A model generated the notes under the pieces. The model ran no database searches, was not told where the DNA came from, and saw only the letters and a program-made list of their open reading frames with translations. Positions 1 to 7,566 of a stretch of 7,566 nt of DNA are shown piece by piece. Where the stretch lies: positions 1-7,566 of the forward strand of contig JALWRJ010000137.1 in assembly GCA_026994125.1 (NCBI GenBank), given 5' to 3'. Made by a program: the position numbers and the translations under genes. Origin of the DNA: Cyclobacteriaceae bacterium (lineage in GTDB: Bacteria; Bacteroidota; Bacteroidia; Cytophagales; Cyclobacteriaceae). Position 1 is the stretch's first letter; each line of letters opens with the position of its first letter.

Positions 1-726
1 TACATGCATTGGGTAGCTACCGAATGCATACTTTACTACGATACCTCCGGAGCGGTAATTGCCAAGCATGGCTACCGTACCATTCCGGGCTCGGCTCCCA
101 TGCTGGAGTCGCTGGCCGCAGCTGTGTTATTGGCCTCCCGGTGGGATAAAAAATCCCCCTTTATTAACCCCATGTGCGGTAGTGGCACCCTGGCTATTGA
201 AGCTGCTCTTTTAGCCTCCCACACGGCTCCCGGCTTGTTTAGAGATAATTTTGGCTTTATGCACTTAAAATCGTTTGATAAACAGGTATGGGAACAAATG
301 AACCAAAAAGCCCTAGCAAATATTACCCCTTGTAAAGCCCGCATCGAAGCCTCCGACATTGATACCAAGGCTGTTGAAAATGCCCAAGCCAATGCCGAAA
401 ATGCCCGCATGCACAAGTACATCCATTTTAGTGTAGGCGATTTTAGAAAAATACACCTACCCGAAACCCCAGGGGTAATTATGCTTAACCCCGAATATGG
501 CGAACGGCTGGGCGAGGAAGAACAACTCATTGAAATATACAAAGCCATAGGCGATTTGTTTAAGCAAAAATGCCCCGGCTATACCGGCTATGTATTTACG
601 GGCAATCGCACCCTGGCCAAGCATATAGGTTTGCGTACCAAACGTAAAATTCCTTTTTATAATGGCAGCATAGAATGCCGCTTATTGGAATACGAACTAT
701 ACCGGGGTACCCGTAAAGAAAAGTAA
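1..726 (+). CDS. rlmL: RlmL-like 23S rRNA guanine-N2 methyltransferase, C-terminal part (5' partial)
   Basis: This is the catalytic part of a THUMP-type class I SAM-dependent RNA methyltransferase. In E. coli the related RlmL domain makes m2G2445 in 23S rRNA in the cytoplasm. The frame is open from base 1, so the N-terminal THUMP region (expected to be roughly 130-150 residues) lies upstream of the window. Counting from the Met at base 4, the visible landmarks are: a TSGxxxxKHGYR segment (about 14-25), which bridges THUMP and methyltransferase in this family; the SAM-binding motif NPMCGSGTLAIEAAL (55-69); the acidic ribose-binding region ASDIDTKAVENAQ (116-128); and the catalytic-loop motif NPEYGERLG (162-170). 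The usual motif is NPPY, so Glu replaces the second Pro here. The TAA stop is at 724-726. The next gene follows on the same strand and in the same reading frame. The family is clear, but the exact target nucleotide is inferred from E. coli and this protein lacks the fused RlmK half. A nearby YcbY/Trm14-like specificity cannot be excluded. Confidence 0.88.
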   Translation, partial: YMHWVATECILYYDTSGAVIAKHGYRTIPGSAPMLESLAAAVLLASRWDKKSPFINPMCGSGTLAIEAALLASHTAPGLFRDNFGFMHLKSFDKQVWEQMNQKALANITPCKARIEASDIDTKAVENAQANAENARMHKYIHFSVGDFRKIHLPETPGVIMLNPEYGERLGEEEQLIEIYKAIGDLFKQKCPGYTGYVFTGNRTLAKHIGLRTKRKIPFYNGSIECRLLEYELYRGTRKEK

Positions 727-834
727 GAACCGCACCCTTTTACAAAATGTAAGTTGCTAACAAGCAATTTCAACAGTATAGCTGAACCTTCTACCCTGCT
801 TTATACGTTTATAAGTATAACTAAACATTTTTTT

Positions 835-3069
835 TTGAAGGATAAAATACTGTATTCGTTACCCGCCAGGCTGCTAATAAATAATATTAAACGCAACCAT
901 ATTTTACTATTAATTTGGTTTATCTTATTTAGCGTAGTTACCGGCCATTTAGCCAGTTTTTTAGGCGTACCTTACCTTTTTCTCGACCCCGAATACTTGC
1001 AAAAAGTAAATTTTTTAAGTTTTTTACTAATAGGCATTGCCCTAAGTGGATTTAGTATAGCCTTTCACATTACCTCCTATATTACAGTAGGCCATTACTA
1101 TACATTTTTGGCTCATCACCGCAAACCTTTCGTAACCTTTAGCATAAACAACAGCCTTATCCCGTTGGCGTTTTTACTTACTTACATGGTACAAATCATA
1201 TCCTACCAATCGGCCAATGAGTTTGCCAGCCCCGCCAATATAGTAGCCGACCTGGCAGGACTGCTCACAGGTTACATACTTATGATTGTGCTAGTGTACA
1301 CCTACTTTGTTTTAACCAATAAAGATATTTTTAAATTGCTCTCGGCCAGGGTAGATAAGCAATTAAAGGTAAGCGTACCGGCTACCCGTGCAAAGGCCAT
1401 GGAAAAATTTAAAGAATCGGACAAATCGCAGGCGGTCAAGTACTTTATAAACGCACGGCTAACCTTTGAAAAAGTTAAATTTGTGGCCTTTCATAAACAT
1501 GAAATTACACGCGTATTCGACCAAAACCATCTAAACCTGGTGGTCATCGAATTGTTAGTATTTGTACTGCTACTCGTAACAGGTATTTTTAGAGAATACG
1601 ATGTTTTTCAAATTCCGGCAGCCGCAAGTGCCTTATTGTTATTTACAATTATTATTATGTTTGCCGGTGCCTTTTCGTACTGGTTTGGTTCCTGGGCTCC
1701 TACCCTGCTAATAAGCCTGCTCATTATTCTTAACCTGTTTTTAAAACAAGGGCACTTTACCATAAAACACAAAGCCCTGGGATTAAATTACCTAACCAAC
1801 CCGGCTCCTTACAACCTACAAGCCATCAACTACTGCAACAGCGACTCCATATTACAGGCCGATTTTAACCAAACCCTTCAAATTTTGCAGAACTGGAGAG
1901 CAAAGTTTGATACTAAAAAACCAAAAATGCTATTGGTGTGTGCCAGTGGTGGGGGGCAGCGTGCCGCCTTATGGACGGCAAATGTGTTGCAGCAACTAGA
2001 CAGCCAAACGCATGGCGCATTTTTTAAACATACCCAACTTATTACAGGAGCCTCCGGGGGCATTATTGGAGCTGCCTATTTTAGAGAAATTAAATGGCAG
2101 CAACAACTGAGGAAAACCAATCCGTATAGCCCGCAAATTCTTGCCAACATAAGCAAAGACAACCTTAACCCCATCATATTCAGCCTGTTAGTTAACGATT
2201 TGTTTATACGCTACCAAACCTTTACCTACCAGGGTAAAAAATACTTAAAAGATAGAGGCTATTCGTTTGAACAACAACTTAATAAAAACACTGAAGGTCT
2301 GTTGGATAAGCCCCTAATCAGCTATCAAAAGCCAGAGTTTGAATCCAACATTCCCATGCTCATTATTTCGCCTACCATTATAAACGATGGCCGAAAGTTG
2401 TTCATCTCACCACAACACGTAAGCTACATGAATGCCAACCGAACCTCCGATAAAACCACTTTTAAAAAACTGGCCGAAGGTATAGACTTTAGACATATGT
2501 TTAGAAACCAACTGGCCGATAGCCTGCGTTTTTTAAGTGCTTTGCGTATGAATGCTTCGTTCCCTTACATTACGCCTAATATTTCGCTTCCCGGGGAACC
2601 TCCACTGGAAATAATGGATGCCGGCATTACCGATAATTTTGGCATTGCCGATGCCCTCAGGTTTTTATTTGCTTACCGGAAATGGGTTGCCCAAAACACC
2701 TCGGGCGTGGTATTGGTATCCATTCGCGATTCTAAAAAACAAATTGAAATCGAAACCCGAAGCCACCAATCCATCATCGAAAAACTTGTTACGCCCATCC
2801 AAACTGTGTACGATAATTACGCCAACCTGCAAAGCGTTGCCAACGACCGCAACATTGCCTATGCCAAGGCCTGGTTTGCCAACCAATTAGATGTAATTAC
2901 TTTTGAATACACCCCCACTTACAACCCCAAAACACAACAACCCAACCAGGTAAAACGGGCTTCGCTCAATTGGCGCTTAACCGGTAAAGAAAAACAAAGT
3001 GTATTAAAAAGTATCAATTCCAAAACTAATCAAGAAGCCTTGCACCAGCTAATCAACCTGCTGCAATAG
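835..3069 (+). CDS. Membrane-anchored patatin-like phospholipase family protein
   Basis: This is a predicted serine acyl hydrolase of the patatin/PNPLA superfamily with a large hydrophobic N-terminal half. Residue numbers below count from the upstream TTG at 754, which gives 771 aa. Hydrophobic segments lie near 49-69, 87-111, 133-151, 165-188, 261-279, 287-309 and 312-330, with a charged soluble stretch at about 190-255. The patatin domain starts at about 390. It has the oxyanion-hole loop SGGGQR (398-403), the nucleophile elbow GASGG (Ser434) and the catalytic-dyad Asp in MDAGITDNFG (Asp622). This Asp motif reads DAG rather than the common DGG/DGA. There is no in-frame ATG before residue 145, which lies inside the membrane region. 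Only TTG 754 and TTG 835 can therefore start a full protein. I prefer 835 (744 aa) because the chain then begins MKDKILYSLPARLL, as I remember for homologues, and the 27 residues before it look like spacer. No Shine-Dalgarno sequence precedes either codon. The substrate is unknown, with phospholipid or another acyl ester likely. The gene lies in the same direction between rlmL and icmF. Confidence 0.85.
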   Translation: MKDKILYSLPARLLINNIKRNHILLLIWFILFSVVTGHLASFLGVPYLFLDPEYLQKVNFLSFLLIGIALSGFSIAFHITSYITVGHYYTFLAHHRKPFVTFSINNSLIPLAFLLTYMVQIISYQSANEFASPANIVADLAGLLTGYILMIVLVYTYFVLTNKDIFKLLSARVDKQLKVSVPATRAKAMEKFKESDKSQAVKYFINARLTFEKVKFVAFHKHEITRVFDQNHLNLVVIELLVFVLLLVTGIFREYDVFQIPAAASALLLFTIIIMFAGAFSYWFGSWAPTLLISLLIILNLFLKQGHFTIKHKALGLNYLTNPAPYNLQAINYCNSDSILQADFNQTLQILQNWRAKFDTKKPKMLLVCASGGGQRAALWTANVLQQLDSQTHGAFFKHTQLITGASGGIIGAAYFREIKWQQQLRKTNPYSPQILANISKDNLNPIIFSLLVNDLFIRYQTFTYQGKKYLKDRGYSFEQQLNKNTEGLLDKPLISYQKPEFESNIPMLIISPTIINDGRKLFISPQHVSYMNANRTSDKTTFKKLAEGIDFRHMFRNQLADSLRFLSALRMNASFPYITPNISLPGEPPLEIMDAGITDNFGIADALRFLFAYRKWVAQNTSGVVLVSIRDSKKQIEIETRSHQSIIEKLVTPIQTVYDNYANLQSVANDRNIAYAKAWFANQLDVITFEYTPTYNPKTQQPNQVKRASLNWRLTGKEKQSVLKSINSKTNQEALHQLINLLQ

Positions 3070-3142
3070 CGAACAGTTTATAAAAATCAATACCAACAAC
3101 ACCTTTCGAGCGAATTTGTAGCGAAACCCAACGAGTATTTCG

Positions 3143-3150
3143 TATTTTTG
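3143..3150 (+). promoter_or_regulatory. Candidate Bacteroidota -7 promoter element for icmF
   Basis: TATTTTTG matches the Bacteroidota -7 consensus TAnnTTTG at every defined position and ends 25 bases before the icmF ATG. This would give a 5' leader of about 15-20 bases. A TTTG at 3115-3118 could be the -33 element, but its 24-base spacing is somewhat longer than usual, so that half is weak. The position, inside the 106-bp gap after the patatin gene, suggests icmF can be transcribed on its own. The motif is short and T-rich, so chance occurrence is possible. Confidence 0.5.
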
Positions 3151-3175
3151 CCCTCGTTTTTAATCTACTGCTCAC

Positions 3176-6100
3176 ATGGAAAAAATAGTTCCTTATCAAC
3201 CCAAGCATAAAATCAGAATTGTAACTGCTGCCTCTCTATTCGATGGCCACGATGCGGCCATTAACATTATGCGCAGAATTATTCAGGCTACCGGGGTTGA
3301 GGTAATTCACCTGGGGCACGACCGCAGTGTAGAGGAAGTAGTAAACTGCGCCATTCAGGAGGATGCCAATGCCATTGCCATGACCTCGTACCAGGGGGGG
3401 CATAACGAATACTTTAAATACATGTTCGATTTGTTAAAGGAGCGAAATTCGGAACATATAAAAATTTTTGGCGGTGGTGGAGGCGTAATTTTACCTAGCG
3501 AAATTGAAGCACTGCATAACTATGGTATTGCCCGTATTTATTCGCCCGATGATGGGCGAAACATGGGCCTCCAGGGCATGATAAACGACATGATTGCCAC
3601 CTGTGATTTTGCCACCGGCAACCAGCTAAATGGCGAAGTAAAACAACTTGCTCAAAAAAATCCAAAAGCCATCGCCCGGTTAATTTCGGGAGCTGAGAAT
3701 TTCCCGGAACAAACCAAGCCGCTGCTAACGCAAATACATAAACAGGCAGCCAAAGCCGACACTCCCGTACTAGGCATTACCGGAACCGGAGGAGCCGGAA
3801 AATCATCGTTGGTGGATGAACTGGTACGCAGGTTTTTAACCGATTTTGATGATAAAACCATTGCCATTGTATCGGTTGATCCTTCGAAACGAAAAACAGG
3901 CGGGGCGCTTTTGGGCGATCGTATCAGGATGAATGCCATTCATAACCCCAGGGTGTATATGCGCTCGCTTGCCACACGGCAATCTAACCTGGCCTTATCT
4001 AAACACGTAAACGAAGCCATTCAAATTTTAAAGGCTGCACAGTACGATTTAATTATCCTGGAAACATCCGGAATTGGCCAATCGGATACCGAAATAACCG
4101 ACCACTCCGATGTAAGCCTGTATGTAATGACCCCCGAATACGGAGCAGCTACCCAGCTCGAAAAAATTGACATGCTGGATTTTGCCGATATTATTGCCAT
4201 CAACAAATTTGATAAACGCGGAGCCTTGGATGCCCTGCGCGATGTAAAAAAACAATACCAACGCAACCATCAATTATTTGACGAACCCATAGACAACATG
4301 CCGGTATATGGCACCATTGCCAGCCAGTTTAACGACCCCGGCATGAATGCCTTGTATGTGAAAATTATGGATACCCTGCACCACAAAGCAGGCAGCAAGT
4401 TAACATCGCACCTGGCAAGCAAAACCACCTTGCCCGAAAAGCAATTTGTTATACCGCCCAATCGTACCCGCTACTTATCCGAAATTTCGGAAAACAACCG
4501 CAGCTATAATGCCTGGGTAGAGGTGCAAAGCAAAACGGCTCAGCAAATGTATAATTTGCACCAATCTATACAATTGCTAAAAAACAACCATGCCCCGGAA
4601 GAAGCTACCCGGGAACTTAGCAAAGTGTACGATGAACTGAGCCTGAATCTGGACCCCAGGAACAAACAAATAATTGAAGAATGGCCCGAAAAAATAGCCC
4701 GGTATAAAAACCCCGAATATACGTTTAAAGTACGCAATAAAGAACTCAACATTAAAACGCACACCACCTCGCTGGCGCAAACCGATATTCCAAAAATTGC
4801 CTTACCAAAGTACCGGGCCTGGGGCGATATACTTGCCTGGAATTTGCAGGAAAATGTACCGGGAGAATTTCCTTATACTGCCGGGCTGTTTCCATTTAAG
4901 CGCGAAGGCGAAGACCCCACCCGTATGTTTGCCGGTGAAGGAGGCCCCGAACGCACCAACCGCAGGTTTCATTACGTAAGCAAGGCCATGCCGGCTAAGC
5001 GCCTTTCTACGGCTTTCGATTCGGTAACTTTGTATGGAAGCGACCCCGATGTGCGACCCGATATTTACGGAAAAATTGGTAACGCAGGGGTTTCGATTTG
5101 CTGCCTCGATGACGCCAAAAAGCTTTACTCCGGCTTTAACCTGGCCGACCCGCTTACCTCGGTAAGCATGACCATTAATGGCCCGGCCCCCATGCTCTTA
5201 GGCTTTTTTATGAATGCAGCCATCGACCAGCAGTGTGAATTATACATTAAAGAACATGGGCTTGAGCAGCAAGTAACGAAGCAAATTGAAGACGAATATC
5301 GAAAAAAAGGGCTGCCCAGACCGGCCTATCAGGGCAAACTGCCCGATGGTAATAATGGCCTGGGACTACTGCTGCTAGGTACTACTGGCGATAAAGTGCT
5401 ACCCCGTGACGTATATGAAAAAATAAAGGCCGACACCCTTTCCAAGGTGCGAGGCACCGTACAGGCCGATATATTAAAAGAAGACCAGGCACAAAATACC
5501 TGCATTTTTTCGACCGAATTTGCCCTTAAACTTATGGGCGATGTGCAAGAATATTTTATTGCTAAAGGCGTTCGAAATTTTTATTCGGTTTCGATTAGTG
5601 GTTACCACATTGCCGAGGCCGGAGCTAACCCTATTACCCAATTGGCCTTTACCCTGGCCAACGGATTTACCTACGTAGAATATTACCTGAGCCGGGGCAT
5701 GGATATCAATGATTTTGGCCCCAACCTCTCGTTCTTTTTCTCTAACGGCATAGACCCTGAATATGCAGTAATTGGCCGCGTAGCCCGTAGAATTTGGGCT
5801 AAAGCCATGAAAAATAAATATGGAGCCAATAAACGGGCCCAAATGCTTAAATACCATATCCAAACCTCGGGGCGCTCGTTGCATGCCCAAGAAATAGATT
5901 TTAACGATATTCGCACCACCTTGCAGGCACTTTATGCCATTAACGATAATTGCAACTCGCTGCACACCAATGCCTACGATGAAGCCATTACCACCCCTAC
6001 CGAAGAATCGGTGCGCAGGGCGATGGCTATACAGCTCATCATAAATAAAGAACTGGGCCTCTCAAAAAACGAAAACCCTATACAGGGGTCTTTTATAATT

Positions 6101-6550
6101 GAAGAATTAACCGACCTGGTAGAAGAGGCCGTGCTACGAGAGTTCGACCGCATTACCGAACGTGGCGGGGTGCTGGGTGCCATGGAAACCATGTACCAGC
6201 GAAGCAAAATACAAGAAGAAAGCCTGTACTATGAAACCTTAAAACATAGCGGGGAGTTTCCTATTATTGGAGTAAACACCTTTTTAAGCTCTAAGGGGTC
6301 GCCTACGGTACTACCCGGTGAAGTAATTAGGGCCACCGAAGAAGAAAAAAAGTACCAAATTGATATGCTAAGCCATTTGCACCAACACAATAAGGAGCAG
6401 GCAGACAAAGCATTAAAAAACATTAGAACGACTGCACTGGCCAATAAAAATATTTTTGAAGAATTGATGGAGGCTGGTAAAGTGTGCTCCCTGGGGCAAA
6501 TAAAGGATGTACTGTTTGAGGTGGGTGGCCAATACCGAAGAAATATGTAA
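3176..6550 (+). CDS. icmF: Fused isobutyryl-CoA mutase with built-in G-protein chaperone (IcmF)
   Basis: This enzyme is a coenzyme-B12-dependent radical mutase that interconverts isobutyryl-CoA and n-butyryl-CoA. It is cytosolic and connects valine/branched-acyl and butyrate metabolism. At 1124 aa it is full length for IcmF. Domain order is as follows. The B12-binding domain spans about 12-145, with DGHDAA (23-28; His25 is the expected lower cobalt ligand), TSYQGG (70-75) and a Gly-rich run at 99-103. The MeaB-like GTPase spans about 195-410, with P-loop GTGGAGKS (203-210), [14 protein letters not shown] (235-248), ETSGIGQSD (296-304) and the guanine-specificity motif NKFD (343-346). A helical linker covers about 430-540. 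The mutase barrel and C-terminal region cover about 545-1124, with RMFAGEG (583-589), TVQADILKE (761-769) and SISGYH (806-811). Phe585 and Gln773 stand where methylmalonyl-CoA mutase has Tyr89 and Arg207 (P. shermanii numbering), which is the isobutyryl-CoA signature. Some IcmFs also isomerise isovaleryl-/pivalyl-CoA, so that side activity is possible. The start is ATG 3176 and no Shine-Dalgarno is visible. A TAnnTTTG promoter element lies just upstream. Confidence 0.95.
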   Translation: MEKIVPYQPKHKIRIVTAASLFDGHDAAINIMRRIIQATGVEVIHLGHDRSVEEVVNCAIQEDANAIAMTSYQGGHNEYFKYMFDLLKERNSEHIKIFGGGGGVILPSEIEALHNYGIARIYSPDDGRNMGLQGMINDMIATCDFATGNQLNGEVKQLAQKNPKAIARLISGAENFPEQTKPLLTQIHKQAAKADTPVLGITGTGGAGKSSLVDELVRRFLTDFDDKTIAIVSVDPSKRKTGGALLGDRIRMNAIHNPRVYMRSLATRQSNLALSKHVNEAIQILKAAQYDLIILETSGIGQSDTEITDHSDVSLYVMTPEYGAATQLEKIDMLDFADIIAINKFDKRGALDALRDVKKQYQRNHQLFDEPIDNMPVYGTIASQFNDPGMNALYVKIMDTLHHKAGSKLTSHLASKTTLPEKQFVIPPNRTRYLSEISENNRSYNAWVEVQSKTAQQMYNLHQSIQLLKNNHAPEEATRELSKVYDELSLNLDPRNKQIIEEWPEKIARYKNPEYTFKVRNKELNIKTHTTSLAQTDIPKIALPKYRAWGDILAWNLQENVPGEFPYTAGLFPFKREGEDPTRMFAGEGGPERTNRRFHYVSKAMPAKRLSTAFDSVTLYGSDPDVRPDIYGKIGNAGVSICCLDDAKKLYSGFNLADPLTSVSMTINGPAPMLLGFFMNAAIDQQCELYIKEHGLEQQVTKQIEDEYRKKGLPRPAYQGKLPDGNNGLGLLLLGTTGDKVLPRDVYEKIKADTLSKVRGTVQADILKEDQAQNTCIFSTEFALKLMGDVQEYFIAKGVRNFYSVSISGYHIAEAGANPITQLAFTLANGFTYVEYYLSRGMDINDFGPNLSFFFSNGIDPEYAVIGRVARRIWAKAMKNKYGANKRAQMLKYHIQTSGRSLHAQEIDFNDIRTTLQALYAINDNCNSLHTNAYDEAITTPTEESVRRAMAIQLIINKELGLSKNENPIQGSFIIEELTDLVEEAVLREFDRITERGGVLGAMETMYQRSKIQEESLYYETLKHSGEFPIIGVNTFLSSKGSPTVLPGEVIRATEEEKKYQIDMLSHLHQHNKEQADKALKNIRTTALANKNIFEELMEAGKVCSLGQIKDVLFEVGGQYRRNM

Positions 6551-6588
6551 GGTATGTGGGTGGAATAGCTGAAATGTAGCGGTTACCC

Positions 6589-7566
6589 TTAATCTACCGA
6601 AAAACCCGGAGGTGCCACCAATACATGCTTTTTGCCTAATTTAAAATTATATTCTTCGCCTTTGGCCGAAATGTGCACCGTAACATATTTTCCTTTGCCG
6701 GCTCTAATTATTTCATCTTCTTTTTTGTCATCGCCCTTACGTTTGGCAAACATCGATGTAAGAGCCGAACCGGCCACCAGCTTAACAGGCACCTGTATAT
6801 CGTATTCCATATCGCCTGCCAGGGTTTGAAAACCCATTAAATTAATTGAACCCAGGGTAGTATTAATGGTCATAAAAGGAAGCAAAATTTTACCCCTATT
6901 AAAAATCATGATGTTTTTTAAAGTATCAAAACGCACCCGGTTTAAGTCTTTGTTTTGAAAATAATTACCCATCTCTTCAAGGGGTTTATAATTTATGAGG
7001 GCGCCCTCAATCATTTTAGCTTTAATTTTTCCGGTTAGCCGGTTTAAATCAAAGCTAAAATCCTGTAATACGGGCACATTGGCTACAATTTCTCCGTTTA
7101 CAATTCCTTCAAAATGGTCGCTAATTTTCACTTCTTCGTCCTCTTGCACATACGTAACGTTTAGCTTTGATAAGTCCACATCCGACACCAAAATGGTGGC
7201 ATCCAAAATGGCCTCTTTTCGGCTGGAAGCGTCTAATTCACCATCAAACTCAAAGGTTCCATATTGCCCTGAATGTAGCTTAACTTCGTGTAAGTGCACG
7301 AGGTTATTGGAGTCTATTTGCACCAACCCCGATAACTGGCGGATATTGGCATCGTAATAATTAAGCTCACCAATATTGAGTTGAAACTCCGTAACCGGAA
7401 AGGCATCGGCAAAAGGATTGCTTGCATCTCCGGTAACCGGCAAGCTATCTTCCTGGGGTAAGGGTTCCCCGGTTCCTTCGTGTTTTACCAACTCGTTTAA
7501 ATCGAGTACCCCCGAATTAAAGGTAACACGCGAGCGTATGGGCCGGCTAAGGGTATCTTTAGTGGC
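6589..7566 (-). CDS. AsmA-like C-terminal domain protein (5' partial)
   Basis: The frame is open from the right edge of the window (325 codons visible) to a TAA at 6589-6591, so only the C-terminal part of a larger protein is seen. A TTG at 7489-7491 is not the real start, because the frame continues upstream through coding-like sequence to base 7566. The visible part consists of alternating beta-strand-like repeats with the feel of AsmA/TamB-type proteins: GELNYYDANIRQLSG, then FEFDGELDASS, FEGIVNGEIVANVPVL, LNRLTGKIKAKMIEGAL and a hydrophobic stretch around LPFMTINTTLGSINLMG. It ends in a charged KRKGDDKKEDE segment and the tail APPGFSVD. AsmA-like proteins are usually anchored in the inner membrane by an N-terminal segment and reach into the periplasm, where relatives have been linked to lipid transport and outer-membrane assembly. 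The anchor is not in the window. Bacteroidota members are typically 800 or more residues long. The gene converges on icmF with a 38-bp gap. The call rests on overall similarity rather than catalytic residues. Confidence 0.75.
   Translation of the reverse strand, partial: ATKDTLSRPIRSRVTFNSGVLDLNELVKHEGTGEPLPQEDSLPVTGDASNPFADAFPVTEFQLNIGELNYYDANIRQLSGLVQIDSNNLVHLHEVKLHSGQYGTFEFDGELDASSRKEAILDATILVSDVDLSKLNVTYVQEDEEVKISDHFEGIVNGEIVANVPVLQDFSFDLNRLTGKIKAKMIEGALINYKPLEEMGNYFQNKDLNRVRFDTLKNIMIFNRGKILLPFMTINTTLGSINLMGFQTLAGDMEYDIQVPVKLVAGSALTSMFAKRKGDDKKEDEIIRAGKGKYVTVHISAKGEEYNFKLGKKHVLVAPPGFSVD

Noticed and set aside
72..548. 158-codon open frame on the - strand inside rlmL
   Set aside because: It lies entirely opposite a well-supported coding region and its translation resembles no family. 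It is a shadow of the codon pattern of the + strand gene.
2618..2890. 90-codon + strand frame inside the patatin gene
   Set aside because: It is Pro/Leu-rich low-complexity translation in an alternative frame of the conserved Asp-dyad region, with no independent support.
3070..3175. Cobalamin riboswitch upstream of the B12-dependent icmF
   Set aside because: The gap is only 106 bases, too short for a typical cobalamin riboswitch of about 200 bases, and no B12-box-like sequence is visible.
3394..3400. G7 homopolymer in icmF as a frameshift site
   Set aside because: The reading frame is intact and conserved on both sides (Gln-Gly-Gly-His), so there is no sign of disruption.
5474..5965. 163-codon open frame on the - strand inside icmF
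   Set aside because: It overlaps the most conserved part of the mutase barrel and shows no recognisable domain, so it is a shadow frame.
7489..7491. TTG as the start of the AsmA-like gene
   Set aside because: The frame continues without a stop to the window edge with coding-like residues, so the gene is truncated by the window rather than starting here.
1..7566. Undescribed defence, mobile or biosynthetic system
   Set aside because: All four genes belong to recognisable families. There are no repeat arrays, transposase remnants, tRNA-flanked junctions or unexplained long non-coding stretches.

Overview
The window looks like a chromosomal housekeeping and lipid-metabolism segment from a member of the Bacteroidota. 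The evidence is a Bacteroides-type promoter motif (TAnnTTTG) upstream of the largest gene, the lack of any clear Shine-Dalgarno sequence before either visible start, moderate-to-low GC, and a gene set whose closest remembered relatives (fused IcmF, membrane-anchored patatin, large AsmA-like protein) are common in that phylum. I cannot place it below phylum level.

Layout from left to right: (1) positions 1-726, + strand, the C-terminal catalytic part of an RlmL-like 23S rRNA guanine-N2 methyltransferase whose 5' end lies outside the window; (2) about 835-3069, + strand, a patatin-like phospholipase preceded by about seven hydrophobic membrane segments, probably starting at a TTG codon; (3) 3176-6550, + strand, a fused isobutyryl-CoA mutase (IcmF) holding the B12-binding domain, the MeaB-like G-protein chaperone and the mutase barrel in one 1124-residue chain; (4) 7566-6589, - strand, the C-terminal part of an AsmA-like envelope protein whose 5' end lies outside the window. 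Genes 1-3 are co-directional. Gene 4 converges on gene 3 across a 38-bp spacer. No intergenic stretch exceeds about 110 bp.

The genes do not form an evident single pathway. IcmF handles branched and straight C4 acyl-CoA, the patatin protein probably hydrolyses acyl chains at a membrane, and AsmA-like proteins are linked to envelope lipid transport. A loose lipid theme is therefore possible but is only inference. The best-supported specific call is that the mutase is isobutyryl-CoA type rather than methylmalonyl-CoA type, because the two substrate-determining positions read Phe585 and Gln773. I found no RNA gene, mobile element, CRISPR array or clearly undescribed system.
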